This document shows, piece after piece, positions 7,964-16,428 of a DNA stretch of 23,799 bases. This DNA comes from a virus. The notes beneath the pieces were generated by a model. That model was not told the origin of the DNA. It ran no database searches and saw only the letters and a program-made list of their open reading frames with translations. A program made the position numbers and the translations under genes. Positions within the stretch are counted from its first letter, which is position 1. Each line of letters opens with the position of its first letter. The stretch is taken from IMG/VR virus record IMGVR_UViG_3300028837_001616, positions 1-23,799 of that record; one strand, written 5' to 3'.

Positions 7964-10900
7964 TTATCTCACCTGCCCTGGTGGAACTCTTACTTCTCCA
8001 CGTTCTATTTTCTTCACAACAAAGTTTACAACAGTTTCATGCTCTCTAGGAATAATCAAAGGTTCAATCTGTACTATTACATTCCCTGCTCCTGCTCCAC
8101 CCTTATGCTCTCCTCTGTCAACTTCATCCTTTCTCCAGACCTTCACATACTCTCCTTTGTGAGCCAAGAATGGTTGTGTTGGTTCCCTGATAAGTCCGTC
8201 ATATCCACCCTGAGCACCCTTCCTTTTTCCACCACCACCACCAGTGCCCTCATCAGGAGCACTATAGTCAACGTCTACTGTAAGTTCAGGAGCTTCAAGA
8301 GAATCAAGTGCTGTCTGAATGTCGTAAACACCACCTGCCATAGTACCAAAATCATCTACCAACTTTTCTGCCCCAGAAGCCATGTCAGAAAATGTATCCT
8401 CTGTCACTGTAGCTAAAATTTCCATAGCACCTGTAACACCAGAGCCATGAACAGCGTGTTCCAGTTCATTCATTTTATCTATAGATTCCTGCATGGCTTC
8501 AGGAATATCTGCACCAAGTGCCTGAATCATCAAACCGAATCCTGCCAACATAACATCTGTTGCAGACATCTGTTGTTCATCCAGTAATCCTGCTTCCTCA
8601 GCTTGGTCAATCAGTGCCTGTGTGCCCTTGTCAATTGCTAGTCCGTGCTCTTCAGCATAGTATTTCAGTTGCTGTAATGTTGGAGCCATTTGTGCCAGTG
8701 CTTGGTTGGAATCCAATCCGGCCTTCATCAAATTCTTGTAATAGTTCTTGGCCTTCTGTCCTGCATCCATCATGGCTTCCTGTGTCAGACTTCCTGTAGA
8801 TGCAAGTGCATTCAGCACTGCAAGGTTCCCATCAATTGCAAGCCATAAACCTTTGTGTGCTTGCTCAACTTCTCTTATCCTCAGAAGTTCCTGGATTGCC
8901 GTACCTGCCTCAATACCCATCTCTTCCTGTGCCAGTATAATCTGGTCCAAGGTAGGTCCAATAGCAGTCATTGCTTCTGAGTAGGATGCACCATTGGCAA
9001 TCATTGCATTGAATACAGCCAAGGTTTGGGATTCCAAATTCTGTAACTGTTTAGTAGCATTCTTTGTAGCATTCTCCATCTTCTCATTGACACCATCCAA
9101 CTCATCCTGCAGTGCCTTGTATGCATCACTTCCCTTATCTCCTATCAGGTCCATCTGTTCTAGGATGTCCTTCTGCTTATCTGACCACTTCTGGAATCTT
9201 TCTATTGGAAGCATGTCTGCCATGGCAAGTAGTCCTTCACTTGCATTCATTGCACTTTTTGGTACAAGCCCTAACTGGTCATTTATGTAATTTGTAACCT
9301 CTGCTACTTCAAGTCCTGAAGCCCTCACATGATTGATGAATTCTGTCATGGCTCTGGAGCCTTCTAAGCCCATGTCCCTTGCACCCTCTACTAATAGTCC
9401 AAACTGTCTGCCAAGTTCCTCAGAAGCCGTCACAGTGTCCACAAGCCCCTGTTCATAGGCAGAGATGAGACCGTGTGCTTTCCCCCACAATGCATTAATG
9501 TTTGTTTGGTCAATACCAACATCCTGCATAACCTTACTCATGTTCAGAGCCTCAGCTACCCAACCTGCATATTCTTTTCTACTCTCTGCAATAGCTCTTG
9601 CTGTGTCATCCGATATATCACCAAATTCCTTCATAGCTACTTTAGCTTCTTCCACCTGTGCATTGAACTGTTCCAACAGTCTTTGCTCTTCAGTCTTCTT
9701 TGGTTTCTTCTTTCCAAACAATCCACCCAACAGTCCACCTGCCAGTGCTCCAATTGCCTTCCCCAGTGGTCCAAAGATTCCACCAATGGTTGCACCTATA
9801 CTGGAACCCAACTGTGAAAAATTGTCTTTTGTTTTTGAAATGAAACCACCTATCTGACCACCAAGTTGTCCAAGCATTGGTGATATAGAACCAAGAACTT
9901 CACCAAGTCCTTTCACTCCATTTGCTACGGCCTGAACCGCTTGCTGTATTCCAATTCCAACTGTGGTAATAATTTCACCAAAAGCTCCACCAACCTGTTC
10001 TCCTAGTATTCCGATAAGTTGACCAAGCTTTTCCATTTCCACAAGAATATTACCCCTACCTTTTTTTGTACGCTTGATAAGCTCATCCATCATATCTTCA
10101 TACTTCTCTGGAGCCTCAATTCCAAGCTGTTCATATAGAGCCAAAATATCTGTAATCATTCGTGCTTGGTCTTTTTCAAGAACATCACCTGTTGTCATAA
10201 CATTATTGAACCCTTCTTCCAGGTACGCTAATTGCTTTTTCAGGTCTTGTTTAAATGTCACACCAAGTGCCTTTGCTATAGCCTGAACTTTGGACATACT
10301 CATCCATACTTTTTGCCCCTCAGTATCTATGCCCATAAACCCTCTTTCCAAATCCTTAAAAGTTTTTCCTACAGCTTGTTTTAAAATATCTGATAAGCCT
10401 TTGATGTTTGTCTTTAGAACAGCCACTTTTCCACCTGAAGAACTCAAACGTTTATTTAGGTTCTCAAGAGCCGGAGGTATTTCTGTTCCAAACATTTTCT
10501 TAATGGCTTCAGCACTTGTATACAGACTTGTTATTTGCTTTTCAAATAGTTTAGTTGCTTCTGTAGCATCTGCACCTTGAGCAATATACCCATCAATAAC
10601 CTGTGTCAAGGCTTGGGTTTGTGTGCCAATGTCTTTGGTGGTTGGCATAAGTTTTCTGTATTCATCAAGCAACTCTTTGTATGCTTCTTTTGATTCTCTT
10701 ATCTTAGCCTGATTTGCATCCAATGCATCAGCAACATCATACAAGCTTTGTGGAATATCTTGTCCTGCTTTTTTGTATGCACCCATCAATTCTTCTATCC
10801 GGCTGACTGCATCTACGTATCCAATTTTCCCTGTGTTGACCATATTCAACAGAGCCTTAGTCTGTGCATCCAAACTTGCAACCACTTCCTTAGTATTTGG

Positions 10901-13033
10901 TTTTAATTTTTTCGCAAGGTCTATAATTCCACCAAACATTTTAGATGCAAGCTTTGATGCTTCACCTGATTCAAGGAAATGTTTTGCCCATTTCTTGGTC
11001 TCTTCAGACACTACCGCAGTGGTTGCTTTTGCCTCATTTTTAACATAGTCAAATCCTTCTTTAAAGTCATCCTTGAACTTCTTCCAGAACTGTAACTTTT
11101 TAATCCAATTAACAACCTTGGTCACAGCGTCTTTGATTTTATTAAACACACCTTTCCAAAATCCAAACAACTTTTCACCATACCATTTAAGAGCAGTCCA
11201 AATTGCTTTACCCAAACCAGTTGCAATTATGACAATTCTTTTTATGTATCCACCAAAAAGCTTTAGCATTTGCTTATAAGGCCAAATCAAAACATTCAAT
11301 ACTTTCTTTGCCCAGTCTGGAAGCATTCCACTTATAGCATTCAATGCTCCTGCAAACACAGCCCTGATATTGGTCCACAGTTTTACAAAGAATTCCTTCA
11401 CCTTGTCCCAGTGCTTAATCAACATATAAGCCCCTGCACCAAGTGCCACTACTCCGGCAATGACCAACCCAACTGGGCCTGTGCTTGTTACCAATCCTGC
11501 CAAAACTTTTCCAAGCCCCATAACTCCAACCTTAATGACTTTGAATGCTTTTAGCATCATTGGACCTTGACCTGCTACTGCCCCACTGAACACCTTAAAC
11601 CTTCCTGCTACCTTGACCAATGCTGTTGACATTCCTGTTGCCCATGCATTAACCTTCTTCAGTGCCCAAAAAGTTGCAAGCACCTTTACCACAGTCACAA
11701 CGACTTTACGAAAATCAACCAGTGCCTTTATAACTTTACCTATGGACTCACCAAGCTTGGTTCCAAATTCAATTGCCTTCTTCTGCAACTCTTCCATTGA
11801 TTTTACAACATCATCCGTGTTCAAGATTGCCTCTTGAAATGGTTTCACTACCCCTTCCCAAATTGCAAGTTTCATCTTGTCAAGAATAGTCTTCAATGTT
11901 CTCAACATTGCATCTGCATTCTGTAACTGCTTCACAAATGCTTCATGTGTAACATTTCCATTTACAACAGCATCCCTCATCAAATCCACATCATCTGTAA
12001 ACTCTTCAATCTTGTCCCCTGCCAATGCAAAGACACCCATTAATGCACGGACATTTCCAAAGAGTGCTGTCATATCATCAACACTACCACCTGCTTTTTC
12101 GCTGACCATTGTCAACCAGTCTGCAAAACCCATTGCCTTGAGAGTTGCAGAATCAAATCCAATACCCAGTCTTTCTGCAGTCTCCGTTGCATCCTTGGTT
12201 GGTTTCAATACAGAGACCAATGTCTGCCTCAATGCCACTGTAGCAGTATTAACATCAATACCCTGTCGGGTCATGGTTGCCATGGCTCCTGCTACTTCCT
12301 CAAACTGCACACCAACTTGTGATGCAATTGGCACAACTGTTCCAAGTGCTCCTGCTAAAGTTTCATATGTTAATTTTCCTCTTTTAATTGTTTGGAACAT
12401 AATGTCAGAAATGTTTTCTACAGAGTATGCTTCTGCTCCATAAGCATTATACACAGTGGTTAAAGCATCAACTGAGGTACTAATATCAGTAACACCTGCC
12501 ACAGCACTTTTACTAGCTGTTGCCAGGAAGTCTAATGAATCAGCAACTGGAACGGATGCTGACAAAACTTGATACAATCCCTCTGACAGTCCTTTTGCAC
12601 CACCAAGCACTGGACTCATATTTATTAATTCTGTCTTCATGTCACTAAGTGATTGACCAGTGTCATCAATTATCTGACCTGTAGTTGACATCATGGTTGT
12701 AGTGTTTGCCCATGATGCTTGGAATTCTCTTCCAACCTGGATGGTAGACGTTATAGCACGTGATACTGAACGGAATAATCCGGTCACTCCGGTCATGACT
12801 CCCATACCCATTGCCATTTGTCCCCAAGTAGACTTCAACATTCCTTTGAGTTTTCCCATGCCCTTGCCAGAAGAACTCGCTCCTTTTGTTAATCCAATTA
12901 AAGCCTTCTCTGCATCCTTGGCCTTACCGGAAAACTGCCCCAGAGTCTTTACGCCATCCTTGGTTGCCTTCTTGAGTATAGCTGTCCCTTTGTCATCAAA
13001 GGACAAAACAAATTTAACGTCTTTGACTGCCAT
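7964..13033 (-). CDS. Tape measure protein
   Basis: The 1689-residue protein is the largest in the window and sits right after the chaperone genes, as tape measures do. Residues about 90-335 fit the TP901-type tape measure domain (VGREFQASWANTTTMMS, then a GL-SEGLYQVLSAS region and MATMTRQGIDVNTATVALRQT). A hydrophobic segment lies at about 517-541 (LVIAGVVALGAGAYMLI) and a glycine-rich one at about 1087-1115 (LGKAIGALAGGLLGGLFG), both followed by basic residues, as expected for a protein that enters the host envelope. Long helical regions with repeated G-x-x-(I/A)P motifs fill the middle. Near residues 1606-1641 is a GGYDGLIREPTQPFLAHKGE motif, comparable to the conserved C-terminal GG-PT-GE motif of other tape measures. 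The family rule of about 0.15 nm per residue predicts a tail near 250 nm. No peptidase or lysozyme motif was recognised. Confidence 0.95.
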   Translation of the reverse strand: MAVKDVKFVLSFDDKGTAILKKATKDGVKTLGQFSGKAKDAEKALIGLTKGASSSGKGMGKLKGMLKSTWGQMAMGMGVMTGVTGLFRSVSRAITSTIQVGREFQASWANTTTMMSTTGQIIDDTGQSLSDMKTELINMSPVLGGAKGLSEGLYQVLSASVPVADSLDFLATASKSAVAGVTDISTSVDALTTVYNAYGAEAYSVENISDIMFQTIKRGKLTYETLAGALGTVVPIASQVGVQFEEVAGAMATMTRQGIDVNTATVALRQTLVSVLKPTKDATETAERLGIGFDSATLKAMGFADWLTMVSEKAGGSVDDMTALFGNVRALMGVFALAGDKIEEFTDDVDLMRDAVVNGNVTHEAFVKQLQNADAMLRTLKTILDKMKLAIWEGVVKPFQEAILNTDDVVKSMEELQKKAIEFGTKLGESIGKVIKALVDFRKVVVTVVKVLATFWALKKVNAWATGMSTALVKVAGRFKVFSGAVAGQGPMMLKAFKVIKVGVMGLGKVLAGLVTSTGPVGLVIAGVVALGAGAYMLIKHWDKVKEFFVKLWTNIRAVFAGALNAISGMLPDWAKKVLNVLIWPYKQMLKLFGGYIKRIVIIATGLGKAIWTALKWYGEKLFGFWKGVFNKIKDAVTKVVNWIKKLQFWKKFKDDFKEGFDYVKNEAKATTAVVSEETKKWAKHFLESGEASKLASKMFGGIIDLAKKLKPNTKEVVASLDAQTKALLNMVNTGKIGYVDAVSRIEELMGAYKKAGQDIPQSLYDVADALDANQAKIRESKEAYKELLDEYRKLMPTTKDIGTQTQALTQVIDGYIAQGADATEATKLFEKQITSLYTSAEAIKKMFGTEIPPALENLNKRLSSSGGKVAVLKTNIKGLSDILKQAVGKTFKDLERGFMGIDTEGQKVWMSMSKVQAIAKALGVTFKQDLKKQLAYLEEGFNNVMTTGDVLEKDQARMITDILALYEQLGIEAPEKYEDMMDELIKRTKKGRGNILVEMEKLGQLIGILGEQVGGAFGEIITTVGIGIQQAVQAVANGVKGLGEVLGSISPMLGQLGGQIGGFISKTKDNFSQLGSSIGATIGGIFGPLGKAIGALAGGLLGGLFGKKKPKKTEEQRLLEQFNAQVEEAKVAMKEFGDISDDTARAIAESRKEYAGWVAEALNMSKVMQDVGIDQTNINALWGKAHGLISAYEQGLVDTVTASEELGRQFGLLVEGARDMGLEGSRAMTEFINHVRASGLEVAEVTNYINDQLGLVPKSAMNASEGLLAMADMLPIERFQKWSDKQKDILEQMDLIGDKGSDAYKALQDELDGVNEKMENATKNATKQLQNLESQTLAVFNAMIANGASYSEAMTAIGPTLDQIILAQEEMGIEAGTAIQELLRIREVEQAHKGLWLAIDGNLAVLNALASTGSLTQEAMMDAGQKAKNYYKNLMKAGLDSNQALAQMAPTLQQLKYYAEEHGLAIDKGTQALIDQAEEAGLLDEQQMSATDVMLAGFGLMIQALGADIPEAMQESIDKMNELEHAVHGSGVTGAMEILATVTEDTFSDMASGAEKLVDDFGTMAGGVYDIQTALDSLEAPELTVDVDYSAPDEGTGGGGGKRKGAQGGYDGLIREPTQPFLAHKGEYVKVWRKDEVDRGEHKGGAGAGNVIVQIEPLIIPREHETVVNFVVKKIERGEVRVPPGQVR

Positions 13034-13037
13034 TCAA

Positions 13038-13481
13038 TTAAACCCTAATACCTGCCTTGCCGGGTGAAGCCTCATTTGACCTTCCCTGTTTAGCTTTATC
13101 CAAATGTTCCTGCATTCTTTTTTTCTTCTTGTCTCTACGCTCCCTTGCATTTAAAAATTCTCTATGAAAAAACATCAGTCTATTATAGTAGTCTTCCCAT
13201 AGGTCAGAATGGATGTCATACAAAGTGAACACAAAACGAATTCCATCTGCAGACATGTCCTTCACTCCTGACATTGAATCAAATTTTTGTGGAAGAGAAT
13301 CATACAGGTCAAGTATGTTCTCATTGTCTTGACTTGGTTGGCTCAGTGTCACCTCACAGTTGACACAATCAAATGCCTCTGCAATGTGCACCTTAGCACC
13401 TTTCGGAAAAGAAGTTGGAGACCTGAACATTTCACAGGTCTCACAACTCCGCTTTTTTTCTTTAGAAAGCCACTGAGCCAC
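13038..13481 (-). CDS. Downstream tail assembly chaperone ORF with four-cysteine motif (frameshift product or GTG start)
   Basis: The frame encodes 147 residues if read from the GTG at 13481-13479, which overlaps the TAG of the preceding gene by one base. It lies in the -1 frame relative to that gene, and no ribosome binding site stands at a usual distance, so it is probably made mainly as a C-terminal extension by frameshifting at 13493-13487. Residues C13-x2-C16 and C39-x2-C42 form a zinc-ribbon-like pair. The C-terminal third is very basic (RERRDKKKKRMQEHLDKAKQ). The position between the first chaperone gene and the tape measure matches lambda GT-type second chaperone frames. The role by analogy is to load tape measure protein during tail assembly. 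Confidence 0.82.
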   Translation of the reverse strand: MAQWLSKEKKRSCETCEMFRSPTSFPKGAKVHIAEAFDCVNCEVTLSQPSQDNENILDLYDSLPQKFDSMSGVKDMSADGIRFVFTLYDIHSDLWEDYYNRLMFFHREFLNARERRDKKKKRMQEHLDKAKQGRSNEASPGKAGIRV

Positions 13482-13948
13482 TATTCTAAATTTTCTTCTG
13501 CCTTCTCTTGACGTTCCGCAACATGCTTGAAGTTTTGGACCTCAGTGGCAATATCAATTATCCAAGCTTCAAACTCAAGTGAAGATTCAAGCAAAGCCAC
13601 TGCCACGTCATGACCAAACTCAATCTCACGGTCCTTGTCATCCTCATTGTACTCAACCAGACCTGGAAGGATGTCCACCAACTTGGCAGGTGTCAACCCT
13701 TTCCAGTCACGGATGATTTGACGTGCATACTCATCCCTGAGCTTGTCTTCATTCATTTTCTCTTCTTTCTGTCCGGTCCTTGGATTGCCGTGAATTTCAC
13801 GTGCCACTTCCCTAATTTGGTTTAACACAAATTTGGAAGCATACGCAATCTCAACCTTGAAGTCCTTAATATAAGGACAAGAGAACTCACCACTTCTCTG
13901 TGCTTTTCCGGCCTTCCTAATAAGTCCGGCAAAATCTTTTGTTTCCAT
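13481..13948 (-). CDS. Tail assembly chaperone, upstream frame (lambda gpG-like role)
   Basis: The 155-residue protein has a helical C-terminal two thirds: KLRDEYARQIIRDWKGLTP, a short KLVDILPGL link, then EFGHDVAVALLESSLEFEAW. This layout is seen in phage tail assembly chaperones, which have a strand-rich N-terminal half and a helix ending near a conserved aromatic or acidic patch. A strong AAGGAG site precedes the ATG. It sits between the tail tube and tape measure genes, the canonical position. Its last codons contain the heptamer A AAT TTA in the zero frame, allowing a fusion of about 302 residues with the next frame. Sequence similarity to lambda G itself is not claimed. Confidence 0.83.
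   Translation of the reverse strand: METKDFAGLIRKAGKAQRSGEFSCPYIKDFKVEIAYASKFVLNQIREVAREIHGNPRTGQKEEKMNEDKLRDEYARQIIRDWKGLTPAKLVDILPGLVEYNEDDKDREIEFGHDVAVALLESSLEFEAWIIDIATEVQNFKHVAERQEKAEENLE
13487..13493 (-). promoter_or_regulatory. Probable -1 programmed ribosomal frameshift site A AAT TTA
   Basis: On the minus strand the zero-frame codons are GAA AAT TTA GAA TAG, so 13493-13487 reads A AAT TTA, an X XXY YYZ heptamer. A -1 slip re-pairs on AAA TTT and continues AGA ATA GTG GCT into the next frame with no stop. An SD-like AGAAGG (13506-13501) lies seven bases upstream, comparable to the stimulator at dnaX-type sites, and is too far (19 bases) from the GTG to serve as its initiation site. 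Confidence 0.8.
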
Positions 13949-13976
13949 TTACTTTTTCTCCTTGAATGGAATTTGA

Positions 13977-14000
13977 GTGGGGTCTACTGCTAGACCCCAC
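13977..14000 (-). promoter_or_regulatory. Strong intergenic hairpin between tail tube and chaperone genes
   Basis: A perfect 10-base-pair inverted repeat with four-base loop (GTGGGGTCTA, loop, TAGACCCCAC) lies 12 bases after the tail tube stop and 28 bases before the next ATG. On the minus strand it is not followed by a U run (TCAAATTCC follows), so it is not a classical intrinsic terminator for the operon. It may act as a 3' stability element or partial attenuator that keeps tail tube mRNA more abundant than downstream mRNA. On the plus strand a T5 run follows only after 10 bases. Confidence 0.8.
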
Positions 14001-14012
14001 CCTTGCAAATTT

Positions 14013-15185
14013 TTACTTAAAGGTAATTTTGAACTCATCGTTCAGTGATGCACTGGCAACCCCACTAAATGGAATTGTCTGGTTGAACTCTTCATCCCCT
14101 GAGATGGTTGGTGTACCATACTCAGCATACGGAATACTAAGTTCACAGATGTACCCTGCTACATTTCCTGCAGGGATTATCAGAGCATCAGCAATCTGGT
14201 ACTCAGCACGGTAGAAGTATGTTGGTCCCTGTTGCATGTAGTATGCTTCAAGCGTACCTTCCACAACACGTTTCCCAGGTCTTCCAAACCGCTCTGCCGT
14301 AAATACATTGTTCTTCTCATCTACATAATACTTGATGTTGTTGCTAAGTGTCACATTGCCACTCAGCACAATTGCGTCCTCACCGTCAATTGTAACCATG
14401 CCCAGTTTTCCGTGCACAGGTTCTCCAACCTCTGCTCCAGAAGTAGGCCACCATGGTGTCACTGGAGGGTCTGTGCCCTGTGTTGGTGCACCTGCCAGTG
14501 CAGGTGTGATTGTCAGTGTGTCAGTCGTATAATTGATTGCAGTAATTTCATATCCGTTTCCAGAATTGTCCTCATCATCAACCTCAATAAACATACCAAC
14601 AGTATACCTGAGTGAGTTCTTTGGCTTCATCACAATATCAGTCTCAGCACCTACATAGGTTCCGTGTGCTGTTCCGGTTCCTGCCCAACCCTGTTCCATG
14701 TAACCACCACCCCAGGAAACACCTGAAATAGCGTCACCACTCACACCATGCTCCATGCTCTGTACAGTCGCTCCACGGAAAGTAAAGACAGTATGTCCTT
14801 TCTTTGCCCACAGAGAATACGAATCCAACTGATTCTCAAGTGTGTACTGAACATCAACACCTGGGTCAATTGTCTCCGCTCCCATACCACACGTATACAG
14901 AACAGAATGTTCTGGTGGAGTTCCTAGTGTGCCTGACGGCTTCACGTATGTATTCATACTCCACTCACCAGGATTCTTTTTCCCTTTGATTTTACTCAGC
15001 ATAGATGCTGATGGACGTATCTGCTCATCTTCAAGGAATTCCTGTTCCTGACTGAACTCAACTGGTCCAACTGAAAAAATTCTGTCGCTTGGGGTTGGCT
15101 TTACCAAAGTTCCACAAGCTGTTTCAAGTTTTGCAAAGCATTCTTCTTCATTTGAGAATGCAAAATCTAATGCACAATTGCTCAT
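14013..15185 (-). CDS. Major tail tube protein
   Basis: The 390-residue protein has a pattern common in phage tail tube proteins: residues about 57-95 (PSASMLSKIKGKKNPGEWS, then TYVKPSGTLGTPPEHSVLY), followed by long beta-rich regions and a C-terminal strand pair ending FKITFK. A middle segment (about 195-235, GMFIEVDD ... YEITAINYTTDTLTITPAL) looks like an inserted beta unit, which explains the length above that of simple tube proteins. The start has AAAGGGAG upstream. It lies between the terminator-like genes and the chaperones, the expected order. A strong hairpin follows the gene. The absence of a neighbouring sheath gene favours a siphovirus tail. Confidence 0.86.
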   Translation of the reverse strand: MSNCALDFAFSNEEECFAKLETACGTLVKPTPSDRIFSVGPVEFSQEQEFLEDEQIRPSASMLSKIKGKKNPGEWSMNTYVKPSGTLGTPPEHSVLYTCGMGAETIDPGVDVQYTLENQLDSYSLWAKKGHTVFTFRGATVQSMEHGVSGDAISGVSWGGGYMEQGWAGTGTAHGTYVGAETDIVMKPKNSLRYTVGMFIEVDDEDNSGNGYEITAINYTTDTLTITPALAGAPTQGTDPPVTPWWPTSGAEVGEPVHGKLGMVTIDGEDAIVLSGNVTLSNNIKYYVDEKNNVFTAERFGRPGKRVVEGTLEAYYMQQGPTYFYRAEYQIADALIIPAGNVAGYICELSIPYAEYGTPTISGDEEFNQTIPFSGVASASLNDEFKITFK

Positions 15186-15198
15186 TGTTTACTCCCTT

Positions 15199-15510
15199 TT
15201 AGACCTCTATATATTTGTACGTTGTCTTAACCTCAAAATTCTCATCTAACTTCAAGGCGTTGGCAATTCTTTCAGAGACCTCAAATTCCTTTCCTGGGTG
15301 GATTCTGCCCACACCGGAAAGTGTAATACGTTTTGCCGTGCCTGTATATGTTGCCACATGCACATGCAATCTTTTTCGTTTTGGTTTTGGTTGTTCTTCA
15401 ACCACTGGTTCCTCTTCAGCAACCTCAACCAAGGTTTCCTCTTCTGCCTCAATCAAATCTTCAGTTGCTTCCAGTTCTTCTTCAGTGGTCCTAATTTCGT
15501 CTTCACCCAT
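15199..15510 (-). CDS. Small acidic protein between tail terminator and tail tube genes
   Basis: The 103-residue protein has a very acidic first half (about 2-40, rich in Glu, low complexity), a basic bridge (PKPKRKR, 42-48), and a small beta-like C-terminal domain (about 49-103) with GVGRIHPGKEFEVSERIANALK. The C-terminal pattern, pGK-x-F-x-V-S-x-x-x-A, recurs in small phage structural genes of unknown role. A good AAAGGAG site precedes the ATG. Position implies a virion or tail assembly role, perhaps a minor head or tail protein. The charged halves could drive self-association or binding to a basic partner. No function is claimed. Confidence 0.75.
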   Translation of the reverse strand: MGEDEIRTTEEELEATEDLIEAEEETLVEVAEEEPVVEEQPKPKRKRLHVHVATYTGTAKRITLSGVGRIHPGKEFEVSERIANALKLDENFEVKTTYKYIEV

Positions 15511-15522
15511 AATTTTGCTCCT

Positions 15523-15984
15523 TTATGTAACTTGTTGGTCAAGGTAATATTTTACCCTCAAGTTAAACTCAATGTTCCACAATGGTACTTCTCCAAGTAC
15601 CTTTGAGATGTCCACAATCCAACATGCTGTGGCTGTGCCATTGACTCTAAACTCTGCACCAACTTTGTCACGGATGTTCTTCACAAGAGTTTCATACGTG
15701 CCCTGGACATTATCATTCCAGTCCACAAAGTAAACTCTTAAAACGGTATCCAAAAATTGGATTGACCTTCTGCTTGTCATCTCCTCATCATTCAACTCTT
15801 CAGGTTCAATTAGGTCAATCAATGGAAGTTGTGCTTCTGCATATTGTGAGATGTCAATCCCCTCTTCACCACCTCTGACTACATTAGCTCCCCCACCATA
15901 TGACCTAACAACTGTTGTGATTCCTGTCACAGTTCCAAGGATTGTCTCAAGCCCTGATAAAATATCTCTTCTATTTAACGCCAT
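15523..15984 (-). CDS. Tail terminator-like protein, second copy
   Basis: The 153-residue protein has the tail terminator/completion layout: an N-terminal helix (RDILSGLETILGTV-GI), a central LPLIDLIEPEE strand, an RVYFVDW strand, a helix (TYETLVKNIRDKV), and a final strand pair ending NLRVKYYLDQ. Its neighbour upstream (15988-16428) has the same arrangement with low sequence identity, so the window carries two tandem terminator-like genes. The ATG follows a GGAG site and the gap to the neighbour is three bases. One copy may close the tail tube and the other may act as a head-side connector; which is which cannot be told. Confidence 0.72.
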   Translation of the reverse strand: MALNRRDILSGLETILGTVTGITTVVRSYGGGANVVRGGEEGIDISQYAEAQLPLIDLIEPEELNDEEMTSRRSIQFLDTVLRVYFVDWNDNVQGTYETLVKNIRDKVGAEFRVNGTATACWIVDISKVLGEVPLWNIEFNLRVKYYLDQQVT

Positions 15985-15987
15985 TGT

Positions 15988-16428
15988 TTACTCCGCACTA
16001 AAGAATATAATATTCACCATAATCACAAATATTGCTTGTGGATACCTATTTCCTGCATCAGTCTCAATTGTAGTGAGGTCTGTTGTATAAGCTTCACCAC
16101 CCCTACTTCTGTCAGCAATCACAGCATCTTTTATACTCTCAACAAATGTGTTCAACTTGGTTCCAAGATTCTCCATCACACCGTCTATCTCTTCACCCCA
16201 CACACCACCAACTAACCCCACCATAAATGTATTCTTGGTGATGTCTTTAAGCATCTTGATTTTATCGGTCCTCACGTCATTGATGAACATAAATGGGTAT
16301 CGGTCCCTTGTAATGCTCTGGTCATAAACCCTCTGCCAGTCCACAAAACCAATTCCACTTACGGCATTGATTGCCGTTTCTATGTTCAACAAGATTGCCT
16401 CTTTTGTTCCTCTTTTATATAAACTCAT
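15988..16428 (-). CDS. Tail terminator-like protein, first copy
   Basis: The 146-residue protein starts with a helix (KEAILLNIETAINAVSGI), has a YPFMFINDV strand, a long helix (EIDGVMENLGTKLNTFVESIKDAVI), and a final strand (YPQAIFVIMVNIIFF). This alternation fits phage tail terminator or tail completion proteins, which form a hexameric ring at the head-proximal end of the tail. GAGGAAG precedes the ATG, and the start overlaps the end of the gp10-like gene by four bases (ATGA). It follows the HK97 gp10-like gene, which is the normal order of connector genes. Confidence 0.72.
   Translation of the reverse strand: MSLYKRGTKEAILLNIETAINAVSGIGFVDWQRVYDQSITRDRYPFMFINDVRTDKIKMLKDITKNTFMVGLVGGVWGEEIDGVMENLGTKLNTFVESIKDAVIADRSRGGEAYTTDLTTIETDAGNRYPQAIFVIMVNIIFFSAE

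Noticed and set aside
11877-12443. Plus-strand open frame of 188 codons
   Set aside because: It lies wholly antisense to the tape measure gene; Ser/Thr/Ala-rich shadow composition and no start site.
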